The translations under genes and the position numbers were made by a program. DNA of 63,761 nucleotides from assembly GCF_000003815.2 (NCBI RefSeq), contig NC_049984.1, positions 10,530,114-10,593,874 of the forward strand, in the 5' to 3' direction. Below are positions 1-12,100 of this stretch, piece by piece. The notes beneath the pieces were generated by a model. It was not told the DNA's origin and searched no databases. It saw only the letters and a list, made by a program, of their open reading frames with translations. Origin of the DNA: Branchiostoma floridae (Eukaryota > Chordata > Leptocardii > Amphioxiformes > Branchiostomatidae). Position 1 is the stretch's first letter, and the number at the start of each line of letters is the position of its first letter.

Positions 1-223
1 TGTTGGCTTCGATCCAACTATGATATCATCTAAGCAGTGGGATTTGTGAGGTTGGGGTTTATGCAGGCCTTAGGTGGGATAAAGAGCACCAATGGGAAAG
101 AGCCAAGCATTTCAAATATTTTCATCACTGCAAGGTGATTTAAGGGTTAGATACAAGTGATAAGAAAATGGGATGTTTGTCTGAGGCAATAGTGGGAATA
201 AAAATGTAATGTGATCTCATATT

Positions 224-270
224 GATCAAATCAAGGAGGTTAATGAATTCTTTAACCTCCTTGATCAAAT
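224..270. repeat. Miniature palindrome with flanking direct repeats
   Basis: The arms CAAGGAGGTTAA (232-243) and TTAACCTCCTTG (252-263) are perfect reverse complements around an 8-base loop. The palindrome is bracketed by GATCAAAT at 224-231 and 263-270; the G at 263 can belong to either the arm or the repeat. This is the layout of an extremely short TIR element with a 7-8 bp target duplication. The same CAAGGAGGT core recurs at 17045 and 62363. Confidence 0.6.
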
Positions 271-509
271 TGAAATGAATGGCTTATTTCAGCTCTTTGG
301 AGATATCATACTTGAGCATATTCCCCATCCTCAATAATGCTCCTAAATGTCATCATTGGCATCTTTAACAAGAAAGACAGATGCATTGAAGCTTGGGTGA
401 CTATTTTGTTAGATCTCTGAAAAACCCTTGCCATCAACATATGGTGTCAAACACTGGTGCCAATGGGTGCTTGGTAAATGGCGGTCGTGTGAAATTCAAA
501 TTGTAATAA

Positions 510-876
510 GGCCACACCAATTTAATTTCTTGGTTCACGGATTTTTTCATAAAAAATATGGAGCGAAAGGGCGAAATAAAAATAAAAATAAAAATTGTTA
601 AATGGTTGGGGTAAAGGTAACAGCTAATCCAAAACATTAAGAAAAAAAGTTTTCAGCTTGAAAAAAGTACAAAAACACTATTTTTGTACAGTAACAGCAC
701 CTGTACCCACACTTTAAGGAGCTTATAATATAAAGGCCAATTTGCTACACCAGAAAGTTGGTGAATGGTTTCATTAATGGTGAAAATTTGCTGAGTGGTA
801 ATTTTTATTTTTATTTTTTTTCCCAAAAAATAGGAGCGAGCGAATCCGTGAACCAAGAAATTAAATCGGTGTGGCC
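510..876. mobile_element. Harbinger-like MITE, 367 bp
   Basis: The ends are GGCCACACC and GGTGTGGCC. The terminal inverted repeats extend imperfectly for about 75-80 bp (510-598 against 799-876), including a shared block reading TTTAATTTCTTGGTTCACGG. TAA flanks both ends (507-509 and 877-879), consistent with the 3-bp TWA duplication of PIF/Harbinger elements. There is no transposase ORF, so it is non-autonomous. The superfamily call rests only on TIR and duplication size. Confidence 0.7.
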
Positions 877-879
877 TAA

Positions 880-3800
880 AAGTGTGAAAATTGTAATTCC
901 TTCAGTTTTTGGTGTAGAGGCTTGTAGCCAACCTAATTCTAACTAGTCTCTATCACTAGTTGTACCAAACTCAAAAACTGATTACTGAACTACACACAAC
1001 TTCTCAAGGTCTCTTTTGACATGTGCATCCTAGACCTTGCCATCTCATTTGCATACTTTAGTTGGCATGATTAGCATACATGTTTTCCTTCCTCTGTCCA
1101 ATCCATTTCGTACTAATTTCCCTTCAAAGGCCTATCCAATTTACACCCCATTATCAATTCCTTTTTGGTTTCATACATGGGGTGGCAACAAGAAATTAAT
1201 TTTTCCCTTGTACACTAATGAACTCTCAAGGCTGTGTTAATGACTTCAAACCAATGTGTGAAGTATCTACTTTGTATCAATTCAGAGGTTGTTTCTGAAC
1301 ATTGCAAACATAGATTTTCAAAAGAAAAGATTCCCCAAAGAAGGATTCCTAACAAAATACATGTAAGTAATTAATTGTATTCAGGACACATGGCTGACCA
1401 AGCAAAATGTATTGAAATATTTTGAATGTCTGATTGCTATTCCTGAACTGGAGATATAATTAAGGTAATGATTTAGCATTTTTATTATACCTTTATTACT
1501 TTAATACCAACACAAGAGTTGGACCCATTGTGTTCTTTATTTACTTTCCATTAATAGGCTTGTCTATGCCGGATGCAATCTGTTTTAATCTTTCAATGAA
1601 AAGTCAATAGATCACTGAGTCCGACTTGGGAACATTGACATTTTCTGTTTGCACATAGAGTTTTGCAAATTTTATCATCAATTCACAGTTAATGTGGCAT
1701 TTCTAGAACATTAACACAATAGCAAACAGACAATTATGATATAAATATATGTGCACTGCTGTCATGAAAACCTTTTAAAGATGAAATAAATATCTGCCCC
1801 ACTATAACATTGCTAAAGTGTCTACTGACAGAGAAGTTATAATACTTTGCATCATGCTTGCCCTGCAATCAAGTTCAAGAACCCATTAATGGCTAGCATG
1901 CTGTAAAAGTGGTTATAATTCGTTATCCAGAAACTTGACTTTTGCACAGGGTATCCAAGGACGCTTATACACCTTGGGATATCTAAAAATGCTTTTTGAA
2001 GTCTTATGACATATGAAAACAGCTAAACTGCAATTTTTTATCAAACAGGAAATAAATTGACATTACAATATCAGCGAAAAGTACTATATTAAAGTACAAA
2101 ATGTTTCGACCTGCCATAGGTATAGGCAAGTCCACATCACATGCCCTAGTGGCACATCATTTTTGTACCCCTCTATCCCTGGCATCTCCTAGTGTCCATC
2201 AGGACAAGAGTGATGTGTGGGTAATCACTGTGTCAGTGGGGGATGAGAAATGTTCCCTGATAGAGGTGTGGAGACAACACCTCCTGTACAACAGGGGTAT
2301 TTCCAGGTCAGGACGATTTGTCACCTCAACAATGGGCCAACAAAGCTCCCAAGATCCCCTAATGAAGTCTTGATAGAGCTGCCGACCTGACCTCATTAGT
2401 ACCCCTCATTTATGCACAAACTACTCCACCAGCTTGCCTTTGTCTCCTAAAGCACAGGTTGTGTGTTGCTAGCATCCTCCACCTTTGTGTGCCACTAATC
2501 CAACAACCCTCCCACCTCTCTAAACACGGAGCTATGGCCAAACCAATCAATATAAAGCGGATTGTGATAAGTTGTGTAACACGCCGTGGCTCTCAGTATT
2601 CCCAACACATCTGGTCGCCATGGACACCGAGCCCCCTTTTCTCGAATATCAACGGTTTTATCTTGTACCTGTGTTAAACTTCCTCAGTTGTCTGAGTAAC
2701 CGCAAACAGGAGCTATGGTGAGGGAGTGATGGATGGAGAAAAGGTAGCGATCTTTGGTCGCCAATAAAGAGTCCGCTTGCCGAGCAAACTCATAACCTGC
2801 GTCATGATTAAAATTTGAAAGTTTGGCAGCTTCCGTTGACTCCAAAGTACACACAGACTAGCAATGATTAACAGGACATGTGAATAGACAAGTAGATTAG
2901 CTGCAGATTGGTATCTTCCGCCTGCTTTGTACTGTTGTTTGTGAAACAGCTCCACAAATGAATCTACATAAACTGCCTTCTTAATTTTATCTTTTGACGT
3001 AATCTATTTTCCTGTCTCATTTGTGGTGTACAGTACAATTAACAGCTCACTCATTTGCTACAATTAGTGCCACGATGGACATTAATGTCACTCTATATCA
3101 AGTGTACAAGCACAAAGCAGCTCCCAGTCCTCACACAGTATCCACCAGGCAAATATATTACAGAACGCATAGAACTTCATTCAGCTCTGTATCGTCCTCA
3201 TTTACTTGCCGTTCGCTCTTTGTCTTTGTTGACACTTGTATTCTTCTTTCATCAGGGATTATCCTATCTCCAGTAAGGGAATTAGCATGAAACTATAAAA
3301 ATTGCTAAAAACATACATTACAGGTATGGAGAGTCATGGAGATTTCATATGGTATATTACCTTGAAATACTGCTGACAAAATGCCCAAGGTCACGGCAAA
3401 TCAAAGTTACAGCAATGATTGATGTTACAGTGACTATAACATAAACACCTAAGAAGACTACATCATCTATGTAACAATTCATCCCGAGAACGTGAGTCAG
3501 CAGACAAAAAGAAAATTACCATTATATATAGAAATCCTGTAAATAGCCATTCAATCTAAATACTTGGAGAGGCCAGGGCAGTTTCAAAAATTTTTTGGCC
3601 TATAACTATAAGATTTCCTTGCTGACCTTAAAGTATATAGTTTTGAAGTTTGTAATTTTAGCAGTAATTTTAGCATGGGCTAAATGCATTATAATATTCT
3701 ACAAGTAAGTCTACAAGTTTGAAAATGTATAGTAAAACGAGGATACGTCATTGACTTGCAGACTTGAAGATAAACATCCCTGTTGCCCTTTTGATGTGGC

Positions 3801-3945
3801 CTCTCAGGAAGGTATCCAAACCTCAATATGGCAGTGTATATAGGAGGTCCTTACAGTTCTGGTGTGGTTGGCCCTAAGAGCCATGATGATTTGGAACATC
3901 CACCTGCCACTAGGTCTTTATTGGGTACAGCGAAAGTATACATCA
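880..3945. other. Non-coding stretch, no gene recognised
   Basis: Both strands have frequent stops. The longest open frames (for example 2101-2373 plus and 2713-2955 minus) have no recognisable motif, no splice-consistent extension and biased composition. I see no tRNA, no long repeat and no defensible exon. It could be intergenic or a long intron of a gene outside the window. Confidence 0.5.
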
Positions 3946-4140
3946 ATGTGGGTCTGCATGGGGGGATCCTGGAAATACTTTGCCAGCCTTCCTAAACTTA
4001 CTGTTACAACAGTATTTACTGCTTTAAATAGACTCTTTAGGTATGGCAAATCTTAATGAACTTGTTCTTGCGATAGTTTTTGGGAAGGAGTTCATTGGAT
4101 TGTCCCATTGTATTCATAGGGGGCAAAAATCTGCTGCGAA
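3946..4140. mobile_element. Partial copy of the GAGGGTCTGCATG element
   Basis: The motif GGGTCTGCATGGGGGGATCC at 3949-3968 is repeated at 7452-7471. Downstream similarity continues in patches: GGCAAATCTTA here against GGCAAAGATTTA there, then CATTGGATT and CCATTGTATT at about 4093-4118 against about 7811-7833. No matching right TIR or target duplication is visible, so this copy looks truncated or decayed. It is useful as a pre-insertion reference for the SINE inside the 7450 copy. Confidence 0.5.
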
Positions 4141-4413
4141 CAGCAACACAAAAAGGACTCCGTTGTGGACTTTGGGCAATCTTATATTTGACTACAAGAT
4201 ACAAAGAATTTGCCAATAACACTTAACAATGAATTTAAGATAACGAATAGCGTGCTATAAACCATTAAAGCAACCAAATACAATTCGAACAATGCTTAAG
4301 CATTTAAGTAAGCCAACTACAATGGCTTGCTACACTTCAAGGAAAAAGGTATGCAGACAATCATCAATATGAGCCCATATAACCTTTGGTTACAAAAATG
4401 ATCTAATTCCTTG

Positions 4414-4487
4414 AAAAAGTTTCTTTAAGGGGGATAATCATTTTTTTTCTAATAGAAAATGATGATTATCCCTCCATGAAACTTTTG
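4414..4487. repeat. Foldback hairpin
   Basis: An imperfect inverted repeat of about 32 bp per arm (4414-4447 and 4456-4487) includes GGATAATCATTTT and AAAATGATGATTATCC around an A/T-rich loop. It is probably the remnant of a very short MITE. No coding signal is present. Confidence 0.5.
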
Positions 4488-4489
4488 AC

Positions 4490-7449
4490 TGAAAAGAACT
4501 GAGGCTCTCTGCAGGTGAAGGAGAATTGAACAAATGGTTCCATGGAGTTGAAGTCACAGCCCTATATCTTGACCTCACCATTCAAAGAAAATTAAAGAAA
4601 AACCTCAAACACAATTTTTATCTAAATCATGGAGATGTCTATGTGCCCCCAAAACACTCAAATTTCAAAAGGGTACAGGAGTATCCCTGGCCAAACCAGA
4701 ACATCAAAGGGTTTTGGAGAGAAGCGGCCAATGAGGCTGCTGGGTAACCCTGGTGAAAAGTATTGGAGCTGTCCATCAACAAGTCATTTGTCAAGTCTGT
4801 GTCTGATAATGCAGGATGTCTGGTGCAGTAAACTGTGCAGGCCCGCAAACCTGCAGGCCATACTATGAGACTCTCTGACATAAAAACATCTGCAAGAAAT
4901 TATACAGATACCTGTTTCATAAATCAAGGTCTCCTTTGGCCAGGTATGGCATTTAAAGTGTATAGAGTCATGATATATTAGTCCTCAATTTCTCAAGTCC
5001 TTCACCCGTACCAATTACAGCATAGTCTGCATTAGTAGAAGGGCTCTCTGAAATGTGTACAAAAATAATGTAAACATGGATTAAGATAAAGGGTGACATG
5101 TTTAGAGCAAATTGGTTTTCTGTTAATTACTCATACCAACTCTATCCTCTAGGCGTTTCTTCTATACGACTATAGCCATATGCAGTGATGCAAGCATTGT
5201 AACGATTGTTAAATTAAAGAAAAAAAGACTGTCTGTCATTAAGATCTAACAAATGAACGAGTCCCATTTCTCATGATTGATCTATTTGCAAGCCTTGATT
5301 CAGACATTACCAAAGATATGGTGAGATTTTTGAAAGCGCACGTCTATGCCGTTGGCAGAAGGGAAACAGATGTTGACTCAAAAATTTTTCCCAGCCAGCC
5401 AGCCCACCCCTGCAGGGGCCCAGACTCCTTTATGACACATTTTATACATATTTGATAAGTAGATAGTGACCAGCTTTATCATCTCTTCGCTACATAATCA
5501 AAACAGGATGAACTCTTAATGAACTGCACAGGGTTGTTTTCCGTCTGTATTAATTTCCATGGCGCCGGAAGGGGAGAGCTGGCACCCTGCAAAATTGAAC
5601 TTTGCACTTTATGAAGGCCCCTCGCTGACCCCGCAGATTCCATAATATCTGACTGGTATTTGGAGATTATTTACTGTCTCGTGTGGCGGAACACTTGACA
5701 GGATCTTGACATAAGTCTTCTGGACCAGGCGGAACTACAGACCTCCACTGGCAGAGGGGGGACACATTATTGACTTAATTCATCAGAATCATACAGTACT
5801 GCAATTACCTGAACGATGAATTCAAATTGAGGAAAGTCCTTTATTGGTTTTAAATACATATATGCACTCTTAAGTGGTCGCCATTCTTATCAATTTTCTG
5901 ATAATGACACTTAACTCTGAACTAACAGCCTTCAATTCAAGGTTAGGGAACAACTTCATGTAAAACCATCAGGCAATAAAGTTTAACAATATCCCAATAT
6001 GAATTGGATCATAATTTGGATGTAACATTTGCATTCAAACAGCTATAGAAGTGACGATGATATAAACTTCGTTGTCAATGGTTGTCTGCAAATTGGGATA
6101 ATCATATATCCTAGACAGTTATGTAACAAGTTTATCTACATTCAAATTACTTGAATATCCAGGGCGGCATTTATGCCTGTGTCCAATTATACTTGTCACA
6201 CCATCCTGAATATGGTTTAATTGGAATTATGACTAGAGCACATGCTTGGCCTCTTAACCTGTCTACAGACATCACTGATTAAGAATACTATAACTTAAGC
6301 TGTTAGGAGATAAGCTTCAATGCTTTCACATACTTCTTTGCAAACATTGGTCCAATTAGGAATTACTCAACTAAGTGAGGTCTGAGACACTAAGTGTTGC
6401 AACATGTCAGCTGAAATGGGCGAGGGAAATTTCTGTACCTACCAGTAAAGGAGGTAGCATACTACAATGTATATCTTAGGCATTAAAGCATAGCCTACTC
6501 CTTTGGACATGATACTGGAAAGAGAGCTGGTAAAGGTTGTAAAAGTTGTTGAACTGCAATGATAGTTATTGCACTTTCTTTGCATGATCAATTTTAGCAG
6601 ATGCAAATCTTCATGGACACCATCTAGCTTATCATAAGATGATAAAACCCAAACTTTATTGTTATTAATCAATAATGCAAACTAGGCCCTTATTTGATTG
6701 AGCTACATGTATGTCTAATGATGTGCACCTTCACTTGACTTCCAAGATTCATAACATTTCCATTGATTATGCAAATTAGCATAATTAGAATCTAATCATG
6801 TTGGTTAACGGGTTATCAACAGTCATGTGACCATTCTCCTTCTAAGAAATGGTAATAAAATTTATCCTGCCTGTTGAAAAAGGGCTTCTAGCGTGCAGAG
6901 TGGGCCTGGTGCAAAGTGAAACTTTAGCACCATAGCATCTCTGGAACACAAAATATCAAAACCAGAATTTCTGCTGCAGTTCAATCAAAAGCCACCAGGG
7001 GGCCCATAATCTATTAATTTCTTCATCTTGCCAATACTTACTATAACATTCCATCAATCCACAGCTTCTCTATGTATGCTGTTCACAAGCAGACACACAG
7101 TCCTGATATCAAACTTAACCTTCTTGGCAAAAGTAATAACTAATGTGTAACCTTAGTCTCTGAAGGGTGAGGTTATAGATGTCCTTGGGAAAGGGCCAAG
7201 AACATACCATATGTTCCTGGGAGATTGTGTGGAACTCAAGAGAACTGTCTGGGAAAGTCAGAAAGGGTCAGGGTCTAAAATTTCTGACATATCCTTTTGA
7301 TAACATACACCATGTTTTCTGATTTCCCAGATGTTGTTTCGACTTAGGCCTATTGAATAGTGGTTACCATCTTGGTGGTATAAACTATGCACAAAAAGTT
7401 ATACAACAAGTAATTTCCTTCTAAACATCAGTTTTGAAATGGCTTAGAT
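4490..7449. other. Non-coding stretch, no gene recognised
   Basis: There is no exon with family similarity. The block at about 5560-5770 is more GC-rich than its surroundings and has short open stretches, but I could not tie it to a protein or RNA. The remainder is AT-rich with stops in all frames. Confidence 0.45.
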
Positions 7450-7523
7450 GAGGGTCTGCATGGGGGGATCCTAGCAACAGTTAGTGCTAAATTTAGAAGG
7501 ATCAGCAGTGCTGTGGCAAAGAT

Positions 7524-7799
7524 TTATAATAATAATGATAATAATAATCTGGTGTATTTTGCAGCCAGTAGGTACCCAAAGTATGAGTAATGAGGCTGTT
7601 TAACGTGGTCGAGGCACCTCCTCGAGCACGGGACCCCGTTTTACGTCCCTCCCGGAAGACGATTTCGTGAAAACTTCGTGAGGCTACAGCAATCCGGACG
7701 TCCTTGGTTGGTCCCCCATCCAAGCACTGTCCGGACCGCGCGTTGCTTAACTTCCGAGATCGAGGGATCGGGTGTGCCAACGCGCCACGCGGCCGTAGC
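7524..7799 (-). mobile_element. 5S-rRNA-headed SINE (SINE3 type)
   Basis: Read on the minus strand the element has a 5S rRNA-like head (7799-7681), a GC-rich body (about 7680-7605), a tail block ending TTTGGGTACCTACTGGCTGC (about 7602-7551), and an ATT-rich microsatellite (about 7548-7524). That order is typical of a retroposed SINE. The tail block is nearly identical to that of a tRNA-headed SINE at 46335-46560. The element interrupts an older TIR element. Target duplications are unclear because the 3' end is simple sequence. Confidence 0.8.
7681..7799 (-). pseudogene. 5S rRNA-derived sequence (SINE head)
   Basis: The minus strand runs from GCTACGGCC to GCTGTAGCC, about 119 nt, the usual 5S length. 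Landmarks are CCCGATC, GATCTCGGAAGTTAAGCA (the A-box part of the internal control region), CTTGGATGGGGGACC (the C-box part) and a closing GCTGTAGCC that can pair with the 5' end. Substitutions in the loops and the attached SINE body and tail show it is a retroposon promoter head, not an rRNA gene in an array. Pol III start capacity cannot be judged by eye. Confidence 0.82.
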
Positions 7800-8090
7800 G
7801 AAACAATATCATTGGATTGCTCCATTGTATTTATCTACAAACGCTGACACAATATGCTCTATTTTGATTTTGGGCATTCTGGCATGACTTCGCAATTCGC
7901 AATATGGGATAATTTGATAATAATTCAGGACCATAACAAATAATGTACTACATTGAACAAAACTCACAAATTAGGATTCATCAATTACAGACAGTTCTTA
8001 ACATTGAATCAGAGGGGGTCGGCTACGTTTTACGGTGAAATTAAATATATAAAAAATCTTGAGCTGACACTACACATCTCACAGGTGACA

Positions 8091-8277
8091 AGGGCTGTCT
8101 CCAAGACCTGTCCCTCATTCCGGCCAGGGGCAGAAATTTGCATACACCCCATCCGTCCAAACAATCTGAACTTCGTGACATGAAATTGATGAAAATATAT
8201 TTTTGCCACAAAAATTAACTACACACGCTCCCTAAGAATGAGTTTAATGGAAAAAAATTTAAGCAAGAGACAGCCCT
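8091..8277. mobile_element. Short inverted-repeat unit, 187 bp
   Basis: AGGGCTGTCTC (8091-8101) is matched by GAGACAGCCCT (8267-8277). The interior is similar to 24082-24285, so this is a dispersed family. It sits just inside the right end of the 7450-8290 element and may be its subterminal part rather than a separate insertion. Confidence 0.5.
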
Positions 8278-8741
8278 GATGCAGACCCTCTTGGATGACA
8301 GAAAAAATGTAGCATTTAGGATGCTGTGCTGTGACACCACCAAGACCACTTTAAAATGTAGCACTCTAAGAATTACTGACCACGTCTAATCCAAGCTGCC
8401 TAGAAAGGATTATCCTGCCAACTTAATGGTTGACAGAAAAGTGCTAAATTCTGTATGTAGCACTTTTCACATACCATTTTTCAAAAGGGTCGTAGCACTG
8501 TCAGATTTATTGCAGCACTTACTTCCAACCACAATTTACTCCATGTCAGTGAAACCAGTGGTGGTAAATTCTGGAACTCTTGAGCTGGATGGCCCTGCCA
8601 AAGAATTAGATTTAGAGCGGTTCAATTGTAGTTGACTTTGCCACAGTCATTGACTGGATTGCTTTCACTAGCCAAGGAGAAGCTCCTGCATTATCCCTGA
8701 CCCACCTTGTAATTTGTGGTGCTGAAGTACTATAAGGTTAC

Positions 8742-9168
8742 TAGGGCTGGGTATCGGTACAGCGTACCGGTACAAAACCGGTTTTTCTTATTGGACCGGT
8801 CCAGAAAAACCGGACCTGAAAAAATGGGGTGGACCGGACGTTGGACCGATCAGAAAATTAAGAGATTATTTTGTAAGGCATTCACACGTTTTGGCGCTTG
8901 TAGGTGGAAGAAAATAACAATAGTGAAGTAGAGTAGAGTTTATAGTAATGTCTACCAAGTTTTACAGCCAATCGTACAGGTGCAGTTAGCGTTGTAGGAT
9001 TTTAAAACGCCGGTGTAAGTCTCATACTCCACCAAACAGATTTCTTTGTAGTGAAATGGACCATTGGTATGAGTCATACTGCATCAGGTTCAGGTCCGGA
9101 CCTGGACCTAATACTCTGGACCTGAACCGGACCTGGACCTGAATTTTCTGTACCGGTACCCAGCCCTA
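8742..9168. mobile_element. hAT-like MITE, 427 bp, perfect 8-bp TSD
   Basis: The left TIR TAGGGCTGGGTATCGGTAC and the right TIR (reverse complement TAGGGCTGGGTACCGGTAC) differ at one base. The 8-bp sequence AAGGTTAC flanks both sides (8734-8741 and 9169-9176), the hAT signature. The interior is rich in ACCGGACCTG-type repeats near both ends, possible subterminal transposase sites, and has no transposase ORF. The perfect duplication suggests a fairly recent insertion. Confidence 0.85.
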
Positions 9169-9176
9169 AAGGTTAC

Positions 9177-12100
9177 CTTTACCAAAAAGGTTATATTTTG
9201 GGCAGTATTCGTGTGCATCTGTTAGCCACCAAGATAACTCCAGAACAGCTGGATGGATTGGTTCTATATTTCATGGCAGGACATGACAAAATTTGGAAAT
9301 GGTTAAGGTGGTTTGGTTTGGTACTGCAGCAGAACTTCCTATTTTGTATCTGTGCTCGGGACATGCTATGCTTATTATTTTGGTTAGATTGCTCTCTTGC
9401 TCAGGAAGGAATGACATAGTGTGGGCACTCAGTCACAAAGGAGAAATGTGGGATGGTTGTAAAGTATCAGCACCTAACCATCCCAGACTATAGTCCCTAT
9501 CCTCCTCATCAGGCCCTCTGATTATTTGGAAATCTCCCTCAATGGAACCTCTGTCTCTCATCAACCAGAAATAAAGCTTTCCTTTTCTCTCCCCGATCAC
9601 AGCATAAGCCTCAAGGACATATTCTTCTCTCCAAAATAATCAAATTGTCAACTGAATAAATGGTAGGGTACTGACATCTGACAGGAGTTTTTTCTTCCTT
9701 TCAAGAGACCTTGAGTGCATGGAGGATGCTGAAGGGGTTATGCCTGATCATAAAAAATATTGTATTCAAAGTCTTAATTCTTAAGGCAAATTTCTACAAG
9801 CTTGAGCAAAATGATAACAATAGAGTTTTCCAAAAAAAGTGAATGGAATTGTTTTGATGAGCTGTCAACCGTTGGATTTTATCAACGCTAGATTTCTAGA
9901 CGCTAGACTTCCCTTTCACAGCCCAGCAGTACAACGTACCAAAAGCCACGTTCAACATGTAGCTAGCTGACACTTCTCAAACCAAAGAGATGACAGGGCC
10001 ACTGGCCCTGCAGCTCCCACAAGGCTCCAGGAGAAAGTCATTGTACAGATGAGGCTAATGGAATACAACTTACTGTTTCTAGACTCTTTTGTGTTATAAT
10101 GCTGTATTAACTGACCAAATACAAATGAAAAGGTAACCATACCCAAGTATGGTACCTTCATAAAATGGCAATACCTGCATTACTATATTGTGTTGAATGT
10201 GAGCTAACATACCTGATTGAATAGTCAAATCAACCAACAATTCTCAATGGTTACCTGCAACATGTTTTATAGAAATGGTCTCAAATGACACGAAGAGTTG
10301 AGGCAAGATTCCACTGACAAAGCAAAAACAAGATGTCATAAGTTCAACTTCACCACCTGCATCTTAAAGGCAGCTGTTTTTACTTGTCATGACAGGTGAC
10401 AAGATTTTAGTGTCTTATGGGAAAAGTTATGGGGGAAGAGTTCATATTCAGACCCCTCGGGGGCGTGATATAAATGTCAAGTGAAGGAGTTGTCAGTGGA
10501 GTTCAAATCTAAGTCAGATCCTCCATGACATCTAGCACCTGCACCTGGTGAGGAATTTTTAATTGCAATGTCAGTTGTGCATGTGACCTCTCTTTCACCT
10601 TTAGTTTTCCCAGCCACTGACAAGTCTAAGTCACTGCCAAAAAGTTTAGTCTGATCATTAGAATACGTTTCAGTCTACTGTTACAGATTTAAGAAACTAG
10701 CCCATCAAAGAGCAATTGCAGTAAGAGCAGCATACAATTTTCAAGCATTTCGTAACTGCAGTTTTGAGGTAGTCTCCAAGCAGCCTTGTCAGCTGGATAA
10801 AAGAAGAGAAGAAATTGGCCAAATAGGGACAAATAAGTTGTCATGGGATTTCAGTCAGTCTTTTGCAGTCTATCTGGGCAGCCAGTTCACTCCTAGGCCA
10901 ATGAACTCCTACTAGGCTTTTATTCCTGATCCTAAGATCTCCCTAACTTGGCCATAGTCCCCGTATTACTAATCGGCCAGGGAGGAGTCTGGTGGAGACT
11001 AGTTTTGAAGCATTTCACATTCCAAACCTACATAGAGAAGAAAGTGTTGTGGTTATAACACTGCTGTTGATCTAGAAACATGAGCAGTTCAGGTTTAAAA
11101 ACTCTAAAACACAATCCACCTCACTGTAATGTAAGCACCATCTCTCACTCATTTTATGCATCATACCTAATCCCAGGGTCAGGTGAAGGTTATGCAAACA
11201 TCTATGACAAGTTCTAGGTGGACTGTGTGATGATGACCTTGTCTGTGGCTCAAAGGGTCACTGGCAGTCAGGAAGTCTCCTTCCTTCCTTTCCATCACTC
11301 CCTGGGGAGTGGTTAATATCCTTTATGACAGTTTAGGTCATGAGTGGAGAACACCAACGAAGGCAATTAGATAGAAATGTTCAGAAAATACACAATCCAT
11401 CACAATGGAGACAGCAAGCATAAGCAAAAAGATAATCTATTAAAGATTTGCGCAAGACATCTAATGCTTTTTAGTACTATGAATTTATATGTACCACCAG
11501 CAGAGAATTCCACGCATAGTTGAAAAAATAAACAGTCATTAGTGGAGAGGACAACTTTGACATAATGTAGCTGTCAACGCATTTTATCAGAGGAAGTCAA
11601 GTGGATGGAGCGTCCAGTGTGGCCTCTGCAGCTGATAAGAAACTTCAGGAATGTCCGATCATTAATGAAGACCAAATAAAAGTGAGTTTCGGATGATGAC
11701 AAGCAATGATTTGGAATTGCTCTGAGTCTGAAGAAAGGCACACCTGTGTGTATGGCATATCAAGATGAAGAAATAGACAACATCCAATGGTTTTAAGAGT
11801 TCTTGTTTCACTTTTCTTGAGGCCCTTACTTTGTTGTGCAAAGTCCTGCTTGTTGTAAGGAAAGGAACAATTTAGGCAATGCCAGGTGGTGGCATTGGGG
11901 AGGAAGCCAAGATGGACAATCATTGTGGTTAAAGTTTGTTTGTGGCCAAGTTCAAAGAGATGTAAAAATGTGTTTTAATCTTCACCTGTCATCTTCTGTG
12001 TCCTCTAGCTGAACCCCTGCCTTGTTGTTGACCTACATGGAAAATGTTCCAACTGCTTTCAAGATAACCGAAGTGTAACTTCATGTAGCCAGCTTCAACT

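Larger units (their letters stand above)
7450..8290. mobile_element. TIR element with nested SINE, about 841 bp
   Basis: The left end GAGGGTCTGCATG (7450-7462) is inverted at the right end as ATGCAGACCCTC (8279-8290). The flanks TTAGAT (7444-7449) and TTGGAT (8291-8296) look like a 6-bp target duplication with one mismatch. A 5S-derived SINE occupies about 7524-7799. A second, shorter inverted-repeat unit occupies 8091-8277. No transposase is present. The better preserved relative at 57295-58543 shares these TIRs and has a perfect 6-bp duplication. Confidence 0.6.

Noticed and set aside
7681-7799. Functional 5S rRNA gene
   Set aside because: Single copy with substitutions, fused to a SINE body, shared tail and ATT microsatellite; 5S genes normally occur in arrays.
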